Below are positions 18,253 through 26,830 of a DNA stretch of 52,927 bases, piece by piece. A model generated the notes under the pieces. The model saw only the letters and a program-made list of their open reading frames with translations, made no database searches and was not told the DNA's origin. Within the stretch, counting starts at the first letter, position 1. Each line of letters starts with the position of its first letter. Position numbers and translations under genes: made by a program. The DNA lies in NCBI RefSeq assembly GCF_024129355.1, contig NZ_JAMXXP010000021.1, positions 1-52,927 on the forward strand, read 5' to 3'. Origin of the DNA: Acinetobacter lwoffii. GTDB taxonomy: Bacteria; Pseudomonadota; Gammaproteobacteria; Pseudomonadales; Moraxellaceae.

Positions 18253-19236
18253 ATGAACCTCGGTTCAATATTACAAAGATTTGAAAATTCTCCTCTGGAG
18301 CTACAAGAAAAAATTCAGCACACTTTAATGGAACTGGTGGCGATTTCCGAACAGGTGCCTTATCCCGCTTCCGGAGCGACCTTAAAACGCTGGCAGATAC
18401 TCAGCCAGGTTTCAGCCAGCAATCTGAGTCTGGGTAAACTCTATGAATCGCATTTAGATGCTTTAGCTATTCTGCATGAACTGAATATTCCGGTAGAACA
18501 AAAAGGCTTATGGGCAGTATGGGCAGCAGAAGGTGGCCCCAAACCTTTAACATTGCAAGCAGGAAAGCTAAGCGGAATTAAGCCTTGGTGTTCTGCATCG
18601 GTCTGGGTGCAACACGGTCTGCTGACTCACCGTGATGAGCAGCAATATTCACAATTACTGATTCTAGATTTGTCGCAAGAAGGCATTCAGCATCATCAGG
18701 ATGCTTGGCAGGCAGTGGGCATGCAGCATACCTTGACTGCCCGGCTGGAACTGGATCATGTTGAGGCGGAAAAAGTCGCAGCTCCAAATACCTATCTGGA
18801 TCGGCCCGGATTCTGGCATGGCGCCGCAGGTGTGGCCGCGTGCTGGTATGGCGCAACCGTGCGTTTGGCTGAATATTTAAGACAGGCAGTATTGTTAAAA
18901 CCGCATGCCTATAAGGCCATGTATCTCGGTGAAATTAGTCGGGAGCTTTTAGCGACACAGTCCTTATTTTATCAAGTTGCTGCATTGATTGATCAGCAAC
19001 CGCAACACGCACATGAGTTAAAGATTCGTAGCCTACGTGCTCAGGTGGAAGCGACTGCCTTAAATGTACTAACTCATGTAGGTAAGGCACTTGGTGCTGG
19101 GCCGTATTGTGAGCATCCGCATTTCGCTCGGCTTGCAGCAGATCTTCCGGTATTTATTCGTCAAAGTCATGCTGCATTTGACTTGGAGCGGATTGGCGAG
19201 CTGACTGCACAGGAGGAACAATTATGGACGTTATAA
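18253..19236 (+). CDS. Acyl-CoA dehydrogenase-like protein, short and divergent
   Basis: This 327-residue protein resembles the middle and C-terminal parts of acyl-CoA dehydrogenases: a beta region near 105-170 (GIKPWCSASVWVQHGLL) and a helical bundle after 185 ending GAGPYCEHPHFARLAADLPVFIRQ. It is about 50 residues shorter than a standard family member, and I cannot place the usual catalytic Glu. It may bind FAD and an acyl thioester, or the fold may serve another oxidation. The ribosome site GAGGA precedes ATG 18253. Its last 13 nt overlap the PIG-L gene. It is the first gene of a four-gene operon with deacetylase, methyltransferase and glycosyltransferase. Confidence 0.7.
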   Translation: MNLGSILQRFENSPLELQEKIQHTLMELVAISEQVPYPASGATLKRWQILSQVSASNLSLGKLYESHLDALAILHELNIPVEQKGLWAVWAAEGGPKPLTLQAGKLSGIKPWCSASVWVQHGLLTHRDEQQYSQLLILDLSQEGIQHHQDAWQAVGMQHTLTARLELDHVEAEKVAAPNTYLDRPGFWHGAAGVAACWYGATVRLAEYLRQAVLLKPHAYKAMYLGEISRELLATQSLFYQVAALIDQQPQHAHELKIRSLRAQVEATALNVLTHVGKALGAGPYCEHPHFARLAADLPVFIRQSHAAFDLERIGELTAQEEQLWTL

Positions 19237-20009
19237 GACATGAGATTGTAGGGGATCGTGTCATCCATGGTGAAGGCACAAGACTTGAAGAATGGCGTTC
19301 CTGTCAGATCCTGCAACAGATGCCGGAATTTGATATTCCTAAGGTTATTCCTCTAGATGCCAGAGTCTGCATCATTGCCCCTCATCCTGATGATGAAATT
19401 TTGGGCTGTGGAGGCCTGATTCAGCGTCTGGACAAACTTGGCTATCAGATCATACTTTTTGCCGTTACCAATGGGACAGCCAGTCATCCCGGCTCTAGTC
19501 TGTATACTCCCGAAGAGTTGAACCAGATTCGTCCTGCTGAAACGCGAGCAGCTTTAGAAGCGTTACCTTTAAAACAGAATATCTTGCGGATCGCTTTAGA
19601 TATTCAAGATGGCAAGGTGGCCGAACAGCGGGATGTGTTGCAACAGCATCTGCAATCTTATCTGCAACCGAATGATGTGTTAATTAGCACATTTGTTCAT
19701 GATGGACATCCAGATCATGAAATTACGGGGCAGGTCACACAGCAGCTGGCCACTGAACTTCATTTGCCCTGTATTCAGGTCTTGATTTGGGCATGGCATT
19801 GGGCAACACCTGGAGATACCAGAATTCCCTGGACCGTCGCTCATCAACTCAAATTAACTGAGGAAGAATTACAATATAAGTCTCGAGCTGCGCGGTGTTT
19901 TAAGAGCCAGATCGAGCTTGATCCGACGATAGATCAATCACCGATTCTGCCAGAGCAGGCATTACAACGTATTTTACAGCCCTGGGAGGTGTATCTGTAT
20001 GAACAGTAA
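19224..20009 (+). CDS. PIG-L/LmbE family N-deacetylase
   Basis: This 261-residue protein has the zinc motif PHPDDE at 53-58 (His54, Asp57), followed by ILGCGG, and the second ligand motif HDGHPDHE near residue 156. This family removes acetyl groups from N-acetylglucosamine-type sugars, for example MshB, BshB and PIG-L. It starts inside the acyl-CoA dehydrogenase-like gene (13-nt overlap) and ends 11 nt inside the methyltransferase gene. Working next to a GT2 and a NodS-like methyltransferase, it probably deacetylates an amino sugar or glycoconjugate. The substrate is not shown. Confidence 0.88.
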   Translation: MDVIRHEIVGDRVIHGEGTRLEEWRSCQILQQMPEFDIPKVIPLDARVCIIAPHPDDEILGCGGLIQRLDKLGYQIILFAVTNGTASHPGSSLYTPEELNQIRPAETRAALEALPLKQNILRIALDIQDGKVAEQRDVLQQHLQSYLQPNDVLISTFVHDGHPDHEITGQVTQQLATELHLPCIQVLIWAWHWATPGDTRIPWTVAHQLKLTEEELQYKSRAARCFKSQIELDPTIDQSPILPEQALQRILQPWEVYLYEQ

Positions 20010-20613
20010 AGCAGCCTATGATCAGGAATATTTCGATGCCTTATATGCACTGAATCAGGGAGATCCCTGGCAATATGAACAGCGTTGGTATGAACAGCGC
20101 AAACGGCAGATTTGTCTGGCGATCTTGCCGCACTTGCAGTTTGACTCCGCGATTGAGATTGGTTGCAGTAATGGCATCTTTAGTCAGGAACTGGCGCGGC
20201 GGACAAATAGCTTAATGTGTCTGGATGCCAATAATACTGCGATCCATTTGGCGCAGCAGCGTTTACAAGCTTATCCGCATGTACAGGTGTTACAGCGGAT
20301 CGTGCCAGATGATTTGCCCGAACAGAAATTTCAGCTCATTGTCGTCAGTGAGATTTTATATTATTTGAACCCGATTGCTCTGCAACAGGTGCTGACATGG
20401 CTGCATACTGCACTGGAACCGGGCGGATGTATCTTGAGTTGTCATTGGCGCGCGCCAATCTCGGGATTTAGCCTAAATGGTGAAGATGTCCATCAGTATC
20501 TCAAAGCGCATTTAAACTATTCCCATCGTTTAAGTTTGCAGGATTCCGATTTTTTGATAGATCTCTGGCTGAATTCAGCGCAATCCGTAGCAGAGCAGGA
20601 GGGTTTAAGATGA
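19999..20613 (+). CDS. SAM-dependent methyltransferase (NodS-like)
   Basis: This 204-residue class I methyltransferase has motif I AIEIGCSNG (51-59), an acidic residue at the end of strand 2 (MCLDAN) and post-motif LIVVSEILYYL. The N-terminal YDQEYFDALYALNQGDPWQ is typical of the NodS group, whose founding member N-methylates the deacetylated end of chitin oligomers. It overlaps the PIG-L gene by 11 nt and the GT2 gene by 4 nt, so translation is coupled. The likely substrate is the product of the deacetylase; this is inference from order. Confidence 0.85.
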   Translation: MNSKAAYDQEYFDALYALNQGDPWQYEQRWYEQRKRQICLAILPHLQFDSAIEIGCSNGIFSQELARRTNSLMCLDANNTAIHLAQQRLQAYPHVQVLQRIVPDDLPEQKFQLIVVSEILYYLNPIALQQVLTWLHTALEPGGCILSCHWRAPISGFSLNGEDVHQYLKAHLNYSHRLSLQDSDFLIDLWLNSAQSVAEQEGLR

Positions 20614-21323
20614 AAAAAATCGGTGTGGTGATTCCGGCCTGTAATGAAGAAGCCTATATTGAACGCTGCCTGCTGGCTTTAAAATCAGCACAAACTTATT
20701 TTTTTCAATACTTTAAAACAATAGAAAATCTTCCGGAAATTCATATTCTCGTGGTCTTGGACCACTGTACCGATAGCACCGCTGCTAAAGTTCAGCAAAT
20801 GGGGATTCCAGCTATCAGTTGCGACTTCCGAAATGTCGGTAAGGCACGCCATTTGGGGATTCAGCAAATGATCGAGGAAGGCTGTGACTGGATTTGCTGT
20901 ACCGATGCCGATTCATTCGTACAGTACGACTGGTTTCAGGTGATGTTACAGCATCAACCCACCGATGCGATTTGTGGTGTGGTCGAGCTAGATCAATGGG
21001 ATCATTTAAGCCGGAAAACCCGTCAGGCTTATCTCCGTCATTATCAGGACAGCATGGGGCATCGACATATTCATGGCGCAAACCTGTGTTTTAAAGCTTC
21101 GGCTTATATACAGGTCAATGGTTTTCAGCAACTGGACTGCCATGAAGATGTCGATTTCATCCACCGTTTAGAAAAAGCCGGCGCGCAGATTGTCTGGTCG
21201 AATCAATTGAGAGTCACCACCAGCAGTCGGCTCAGCTCCAAAATTGCCGCAGGTTTTGCCCATTTTCTACAAAAACTTGAGCTTAAGCAGGCCGCGAAAA
21301 AACCGATCAGCCTATGCAAATAA
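20610..21323 (+). CDS. GT2 family glycosyltransferase
   Basis: This 237-residue protein has the N-terminal GT-A nucleotide-binding segment (VVIPACNEEAYIERCL), a metal-binding DAD at 99-101 and the acceptor-site region CHEDVDFIHRLEKAG. It has no membrane helix, so it is a soluble or peripheral enzyme that transfers a sugar from a nucleotide-sugar donor. ATG 20610 overlaps the methyltransferase stop by 4 nt. It is the last gene of the operon, closed by the hairpin at 21436. GT2, deacetylase and NodS-like methyltransferase are the same enzyme classes as NodC, NodB and NodS. Confidence 0.88.
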   Translation: MKKIGVVIPACNEEAYIERCLLALKSAQTYFFQYFKTIENLPEIHILVVLDHCTDSTAAKVQQMGIPAISCDFRNVGKARHLGIQQMIEEGCDWICCTDADSFVQYDWFQVMLQHQPTDAICGVVELDQWDHLSRKTRQAYLRHYQDSMGHRHIHGANLCFKASAYIQVNGFQQLDCHEDVDFIHRLEKAGAQIVWSNQLRVTTSSRLSSKIAAGFAHFLQKLELKQAAKKPISLCK

Positions 21324-21435
21324 AAGCATAAAACTATAAATTTTATACAATCAGATACTTGTAAAAAATCTTCAAATTTAGTTCTAAAAACTATTCCATT
21401 TAAATTTATTCTGTTTATAATTCACGCAAATTCAG

Positions 21436-21479
21436 CCCCGCAAACTTATACATTCTAGCTATAAGTCTGTGGGGTTTTT
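21436..21479 (+). terminator. Rho-independent terminator of the four-gene operon
   Basis: A long stem starts with cccc at 21436 and ends with gggg at 21474, the inner arms being acttata/tataagt, followed by five T residues. Confidence 0.85.
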
Positions 21480-21528
21480 CTATGGATGAACGGTAATGGA
21501 TGCCTGAGCCTTCTTTTTTGGTAATACA

Positions 21529-22773
21529 ATGTTCAATCAAACACTGCTTTCTCGAATCCAGTCTCCATCACCATATCTATGGCAGAAAATAGCGACTGCG
21601 TTATGCTTCTTTAGCTTGGGCTTTAGTACTGCGGCTTGGGCACCCTTAATTCCATATGCACAGCAGCGCCTGTTATTAAATCATGCTGATTTTGGTCTGT
21701 TATTGCTGTGTGCCGGAATCGGTTCAATGCTGGCGATGCCACTGGCTGGCCGACTGGCCAATGCCTTGGGTTGCCGTACTGTTTTAGCCGTAATTCTCAG
21801 TGCATTTTTGTTCATTCTGCCTGCTCTGGCTTATAGTCCGAATCATTTAATGATGGCCATCAGCCTGTTTTTCTTTGGTGCCAGTGCCGGTGCTTTGGGC
21901 GTGACTGTCAATATTCAGGCTGCACAGATTGAGAAAAAACTTGGTAAAAGTTTAATGTCGGGTTTTCATGGCGTGTGTAGTTTAGGTGGTCTGGCAGGCG
22001 TACTGGGCATGACCATGTTAATGGGACTTGGCTTGGCGCCTTTAACCGGTGCGGTGATTGTCAGTGTAATTTTGCTGCTTATTGCCTTATTCGCTGTTCC
22101 TTTAAGTTTGGGTGCTGAGCCAAAAACAGCGGTAGAAGACACATCATCAGAACAGCCAGTGAAAAAAGCAGCACCGACCTGGGCGATTTTAGGCATTGGT
22201 CTGATCTGTTTTGTGGCTTTTCTGTCAGAAGGTGCAGCTATGGACTGGAGTGGTATTTATCTTGCTACTGAGTTCAGCCTGCCTGCGGCGCAAACCGGTT
22301 TAGCTTATAGTTTCTTTGCGGGTTTGATGGTACTAGGACGTTTTAGCGGTCACCTGATTATTCAGCAGTTTGGTGAAAAAAATACGATTCTGTTAAGTGC
22401 ACTCTTGGCGGCAACCGGTTTATTAACCGTGGTTTTTGCCCCAGTCTGGCAAGTGGTGTTGGTCGGCTATGCGATTTTAGGTTTAGGTAGTGCCAACATT
22501 GTACCGCTGATGTTTTCTCGTGCAGGACGCCAAAAAACTTTGTCTTCACATGTGGCATTGTCTTATGTATCGGTATTTGCTTATACAGGTTCGTTGATTG
22601 GGCCAGCATTGGTCGGCTTTGGTAGTGAAATCATCGGATTGAGCTTAGTATTTAGCGTCATTGCGATTGGTCTATTGAGTATTGTGATTTTAAATCATCT
22701 CACTGCAGACCCAAGCGAAGTACAACAAAGCGAAGAGATTGTGGCTCCTCTTCAAAATGAAACACCAGCTTAA
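21529..22773 (+). CDS. MFS transporter (YbjJ/FucP-like)
   Basis: This 414-residue protein has twelve predicted helices. The first begins FFSLGFSTAAWAPLIPYAQQRL, then ADFGLLLLCAGIGSMLAMPLAGRLA (motif A region). A hydrophilic central loop follows at about 200-218. This resembles the YbjJ group of sugar-type facilitators whose substrates are mostly unknown. It stands between the four-gene operon and otsBA with its own terminator overlapping the stop codon. Confidence 0.85.
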   Translation: MFNQTLLSRIQSPSPYLWQKIATALCFFSLGFSTAAWAPLIPYAQQRLLLNHADFGLLLLCAGIGSMLAMPLAGRLANALGCRTVLAVILSAFLFILPALAYSPNHLMMAISLFFFGASAGALGVTVNIQAAQIEKKLGKSLMSGFHGVCSLGGLAGVLGMTMLMGLGLAPLTGAVIVSVILLLIALFAVPLSLGAEPKTAVEDTSSEQPVKKAAPTWAILGIGLICFVAFLSEGAAMDWSGIYLATEFSLPAAQTGLAYSFFAGLMVLGRFSGHLIIQQFGEKNTILLSALLAATGLLTVVFAPVWQVVLVGYAILGLGSANIVPLMFSRAGRQKTLSSHVALSYVSVFAYTGSLIGPALVGFGSEIIGLSLVFSVIAIGLLSIVILNHLTADPSEVQQSEEIVAPLQNETPA

Positions 22774-22788
22774 TGCTGGTGTTTTTTT
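22762..22788 (+). terminator. Rho-independent terminator after the MFS gene
   Basis: Stem acaccagc/gctggtgt with 5-nt loop and a T-run. The first arm lies within the last codons of the MFS gene. It also separates the convergent otsA. Confidence 0.9.
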
Positions 22789-22798
22789 ACTTAAAAAT

Positions 22799-24232
22799 TT
22801 AGGCATGTACACTGAACTGGTTTGAAGCTCCTGCAGCCACCGGACGATAGATCCGCAGGCTTTGTGAGTTTTTCAGGTCAGTGATAAACTGATCACGCCA
22901 GCGAATAATATCGAAATTTTTCAAGCCTTGGCTTAAATAACGATAGCGCTCTAAACGTTCTGATTTAGACATGCGCAGCGCCTTCTTCAAAGCTTTAGCC
23001 ATACTGTCATGCTCATAAGGATCGACCAGTAAGGCTTCTTTCATTTGTTCAGCAGCACCGGCATATTTAGATAGAATCAAGACACCCGGATCTAAAGGAT
23101 CCTGTGCAGCAATATATTCCTTGGCGACCAGATTCATACCATCCCGGATCGAATTTACCCAGCAAATATCTGCCTTACGATACAGTTGCATCAAGGCCTC
23201 ATGGCCCAAAGTATCATAGCTGCAATCGAAGGGTAACCAGTCCGCTGTGCCATGCTGGCTATTGAGTTCATGCACAGCAGCTTTAAATTGCGTATACAGG
23301 TTCTTATAGGTCTTTACATCCAGTCGGCATGGACAGGCAATTTGTAATTGCTGGAATTGATTTTTAAACTCCGGTTGATCTTCTAGCAAGCTCTGCAACG
23401 ATCCGATTTTTTCCAATAAGCCTTTACTATAATCAATCCGGTCAACTGAAATGATGGTTTTATAAGGCTGCACTGTATCCAGATCAAAGGGAAGCTTTTC
23501 CAGATGGGTATCTGAGGCCTGATTCTGTAGTTGCACAGGATGCACACCAATCGGATAGCATTTCACATGAATCTTTCGAGATTGATAATTCAGGATTTCA
23601 TTGTGACGATGCTGCACTTTTAAGGTCTGTTCAAGGAAATTTAAACAGTTTTCCTGATCGCGAGAGGTCTGCAAACCCAGTACATCGTAGTTGGCCAAAT
23701 GATGTGCCAGATCGCGATGGGCGGGTAAAGTCTGCCAGAGCCTTAGTTCAGGAAAGGGAATATGCAGGAAAAAGCCAATACGGTTACGCATGCCCAGTTT
23801 ACGGCAATAATGCGCCACGCTTAAAAAATGATAATCATGGATCCAGATAATATCATGTGGAGATGCTACCTGTTTCAGGTGCTTGGCAAAGCGTAAATTG
23901 ACATCCTGATAGATCTTAAAATCCTGCGGCTGATAATCTACAAGTTGATGCTGATCGTGCATCAGCGGCCACAATGCATTGTTGGCAAAACCACAATAAA
24001 AGCCTTGATATTGGGATTCAGTCAATGGACTCGTGTGATATTCAACATTTTGATGCTTCAGGATTTGAAACTTCTGCTCTTTCGTCTGGTCAACTCGGGA
24101 TCCATTCCAGCCAACCCAGATACCGCCTATATCCTGCAAAGCATCCTGCAATGCCACCGCTAATCCACCTGCCTGTGTATTGTCTGACTTAGGTAGATTT
24201 ACACGATTTGATAACACTATGAGTTTCGACAT
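22799..24232 (-). CDS. otsA: Trehalose-6-phosphate synthase
   Basis: This 477-residue GT20 enzyme has an N-terminal LIVLSNRV, GGLAVALQDAL (glucose-6-phosphate loop), the IWIHDYHFL motif, HIPFPE and the C-terminal donor-site segment DGMNLVAKEYIA. It joins UDP-glucose and glucose-6-phosphate. The gene overlaps otsB by 44 nt, with otsB first. Trehalose made by OtsBA protects against osmotic and drying stress, in keeping with dps and katE nearby. Confidence 0.96.
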   Translation of the reverse strand: MSKLIVLSNRVNLPKSDNTQAGGLAVALQDALQDIGGIWVGWNGSRVDQTKEQKFQILKHQNVEYHTSPLTESQYQGFYCGFANNALWPLMHDQHQLVDYQPQDFKIYQDVNLRFAKHLKQVASPHDIIWIHDYHFLSVAHYCRKLGMRNRIGFFLHIPFPELRLWQTLPAHRDLAHHLANYDVLGLQTSRDQENCLNFLEQTLKVQHRHNEILNYQSRKIHVKCYPIGVHPVQLQNQASDTHLEKLPFDLDTVQPYKTIISVDRIDYSKGLLEKIGSLQSLLEDQPEFKNQFQQLQIACPCRLDVKTYKNLYTQFKAAVHELNSQHGTADWLPFDCSYDTLGHEALMQLYRKADICWVNSIRDGMNLVAKEYIAAQDPLDPGVLILSKYAGAAEQMKEALLVDPYEHDSMAKALKKALRMSKSERLERYRYLSQGLKNFDIIRWRDQFITDLKNSQSLRIYRPVAAGASNQFSVHA

Positions 24233-25070
24233 GTAATTTCTCCAATAATAATTGTTGTTGTGCTTTCAGTATTTCTAAAAATTCTGCTAGAAAAGCCTGT
24301 ACTTGAGTCACGTTTTCGAGGCGATGTTGTGCCACGGTGTTGCCTGTACCGACTTTGATAGAGCAGCCTTTGAATGTGTTGATGACTTGAAAACCGGCTT
24401 CGTCGGTCAGGTCATCTCCGATAAAAATGGGGTAATGATCACTTAAGTGATATTGCTGAATGATTTGCTGGATGGCTGAACCTTTATTTGCCCCTTTGGG
24501 CACCAGTTCGAATACAAACTTTCCAGCCTTAAGTTCAAAATCCTGAAAATGAGTAAGACAATTCAAGGCAAATGCATGCACTTGATGCTCTAAATAGGGA
24601 TGTTCACGAAAATGCAGGGCGACTGAATAGTCTTTAATTTCTATTCGAGTCTGAGGAATATTATTACTATGTTCTGTAATATAATTTTTTAATAATTCAA
24701 ACTGTTCAGGATTTAAATCAATTAACTTGCTTAAACGCGATTGATAGCTTAATTCCAGACCGTGAGAACCGGCAATATTCCAGTCAAATGGATAAATAAT
24801 TTTTTGGGCTTGTGCAATTGAGCGACCGGTCACTAATATTAGCTGAATATATTGTTGTAACTCTTTTAAGGTATTTAAGGTTCCGCTCTTAATTATACTT
24901 TTTGCTGGATCTGGGTGGAATTCAGAAATGGTTCCATCAATATCAAGAAATAAAACAAGTTTGTGAGAATAAATAATAGGTTTGAGCTGATTTAAAATCA
25001 CTTGAGGTAATATATAAGAAGATGTAGCAAGTGAATCTTCTAGGTCTTGATCTTCTTTGAGAATCGACAT
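24189..25070 (-). CDS. otsB: Trehalose-6-phosphate phosphatase
   Basis: This 293-residue HAD enzyme has nucleophile motif LDIDGT (Asp43, Asp45), motif II LVTGR and motif III/IV FIGDDLTDEAGF. It removes phosphate from trehalose-6-phosphate. The N-terminal extension of about 35 residues before the HAD core fits bacterial OtsB. It is the first gene of otsBA; over 1 kb of AT-rich non-coding DNA lies upstream and must hold the promoter. Confidence 0.95.
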   Translation of the reverse strand: MSILKEDQDLEDSLATSSYILPQVILNQLKPIIYSHKLVLFLDIDGTISEFHPDPAKSIIKSGTLNTLKELQQYIQLILVTGRSIAQAQKIIYPFDWNIAGSHGLELSYQSRLSKLIDLNPEQFELLKNYITEHSNNIPQTRIEIKDYSVALHFREHPYLEHQVHAFALNCLTHFQDFELKAGKFVFELVPKGANKGSAIQQIIQQYHLSDHYPIFIGDDLTDEAGFQVINTFKGCSIKVGTGNTVAQHRLENVTQVQAFLAEFLEILKAQQQLLLEKLHVETHSVIKSCKST

Positions 25071-26132
25071 AAATACTACCTAAACCTCTGAAATTAAATT
25101 GATTTAAAAGTTAAAACTACCTGAATGTTCATTGATCTGAGTAAATTTATAACATATTTCATTTAACAGACTGGCTTTAAGTGCAGAAACGAAACACTTT
25201 TAACAAGTACAGTTACTTTGTAAGATTTAGAAATATTTTGGTAGAAATCCAGTATTGTTAATAAATTTTAAAAATAAATTATAAGGATTTTATATTTTAA
25301 AGTTTTCTTGGATTGATTGTTTTTCAGGGTTTTAGATAATAAGATTTATTATTTAATCGTTATTTTTGAATGTGTATTTTGTAATTAATTTTTCAGAATA
25401 TAGTATTTATTATTAATTTGTATTTTATTTTTTAAATATATGGGGAGATGTAATTTTGAGATATTTTTAAATATAATAATTTAAATAAATTTATAAATTG
25501 GGCATATATAATTAAAATTTTTAGCTTAAGTTTATGAAAGTTAATAATTTTTAAGATTGGCTAAGCTGTCTTAAAAGGAAAAAATACTAGAATTGTCTAG
25601 AGGGAAATTTCGTATTATTAAATTTTCCCGGGACTAATTGGAGAGCTATACAATTTAAACAGCCTCTTAATTTAGCATCTCAGATTATTTTTTAATTCTT
25701 ATTGGTAAATTTTATCAGAGGATAAAAAATCGAAGAAAGACGAACTCCAGTTCTATTACTGAACTCTGAAAATAACTTGAATATTCTTTTTTTGAATCGA
25801 AGCGTAGGTATTAGATGAAGTTGAACTAAACAGAGAGAAGAGATGTAAGGGTGGTATTGCAAAGACAGAGCAGATACAAAAGACGGAAAAACAGATCATC
25901 AGTGATCTTACATAGGTTACAAAACTAAGTGATGTTTCAATTAAAAGAAATTTTTCTACCCAAATGGATGAGCCAATTTAAAATCAGAAAGTGAGGATAG
26001 AAGAGGAAAGAAATAGTTTTTTGAAAAAATAATAAAAGAGCAATCAAAGTGGAGAGAAGCTAAGGGTCGTATCATATAAGTTAAGAAACCAAACTCAGAT
26101 ACAACCCATCTATTTGCATAAGAGAAAAATAC
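25071..26132. other. AT-rich gene desert upstream of otsBA
   Basis: About 1.06 kb with very low G+C and no open frame I can support on either strand. It presumably contains the otsBA promoter near 25080-25200. The part 25860-26060 is purine-rich on the plus strand with stops in all frames. I find no tRNA-like fold, long inverted repeat or tandem repeat. Confidence 0.5.
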
Positions 26133-26327
26133 TCAGATTTCTCGCCACACTTCATTTTTGTCTTTTAAAGGAATGGTAAAGTTAAAGTCATCATCATTAC
26201 TGACCAGAAGACTGGTTGGAGTCTGCATGACCACTTTCAGAACAGTACCGGCTTCAAAAATAATAGGGTCGCAGTTTTCTTTTTGTAGAGTCACCGGTTT
26301 AAGTAATTCAATTACTGAACTTTCCAT
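26133..26327 (-). CDS. Small hypothetical protein
   Basis: This is a 64-residue acidic protein (MESSVIELLKPVTLQKEN to EVWREI) with alternating hydrophobic strands that suggest a small beta-barrel. There is no signal peptide and I do not recognise a family. I chose ATG 26327, with GGAAAA just upstream; the frame stays open to a TTG at 26339. The opposite-strand frame at 26158-26364 is less protein-like. It stands alone after the AT-rich desert. Confidence 0.5.
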   Translation of the reverse strand: MESSVIELLKPVTLQKENCDPIIFEAGTVLKVVMQTPTSLLVSNDDDFNFTIPLKDKNEVWREI

Positions 26328-26339
26328 AGTTTTTTCCAA

Positions 26340-26797
26340 AATAAGATTACTTTTCGATAATTAAATCATAGCATGATTTTTAAAAATTTAACTGTTTCTT
26401 CAAAAACTGAGAACTTGATCAATGACTTATTCAAATAGGGAGAAGTGCTCTATTTAGATAAAAGATACCTAGAAGACATGCAGTATGCCTGATTTTCACC
26501 CTATTCTCGCAGTGCTCGGAAGCATAAAGCTCTTTTACATAAACCCGACAGATAACAGGCATAAAAAAGTCTATCAAAATAACGAAAGATCAAAAACATG
26601 ATGATTTTTCTGTTTTTTGGTATCGCTCTACTGAATGATAAAAATCGAGAATATAAGGAAAATCATAACGCAGAGCTGAATGATAAAAATAAGTTTCTAG
26701 AGACTCGATATCCTTCTATCCTTTTTTACACTAAATTGAAAATTAATGCTTTATAACAGTAAAAATCTAAAATAAGAATAAACTAGGCGTCATTTGG
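26340..26797. other. Non-coding stretch before the SbmA-like gene
   Basis: No gene is supported with confidence. A 52-codon frame (26598-26756) with a hydrophobic start holds a 15-bp direct repeat (26631-26645 and 26676-26690) coding twice for Leu-Asn-Asp-Lys-Asn. It may be a decayed fragment. The promoter of the SbmA-like gene should be near its right end. Confidence 0.4.
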
Positions 26798-26830
26798 ATG
26801 ACCAAGAGACATAAGGAGAACTGGGTCGGT

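Noticed and set aside
26158..26364. Plus-strand 68-residue frame
   Set aside because: It overlaps a minus-strand frame with better start context and more protein-like composition; neither is certain.
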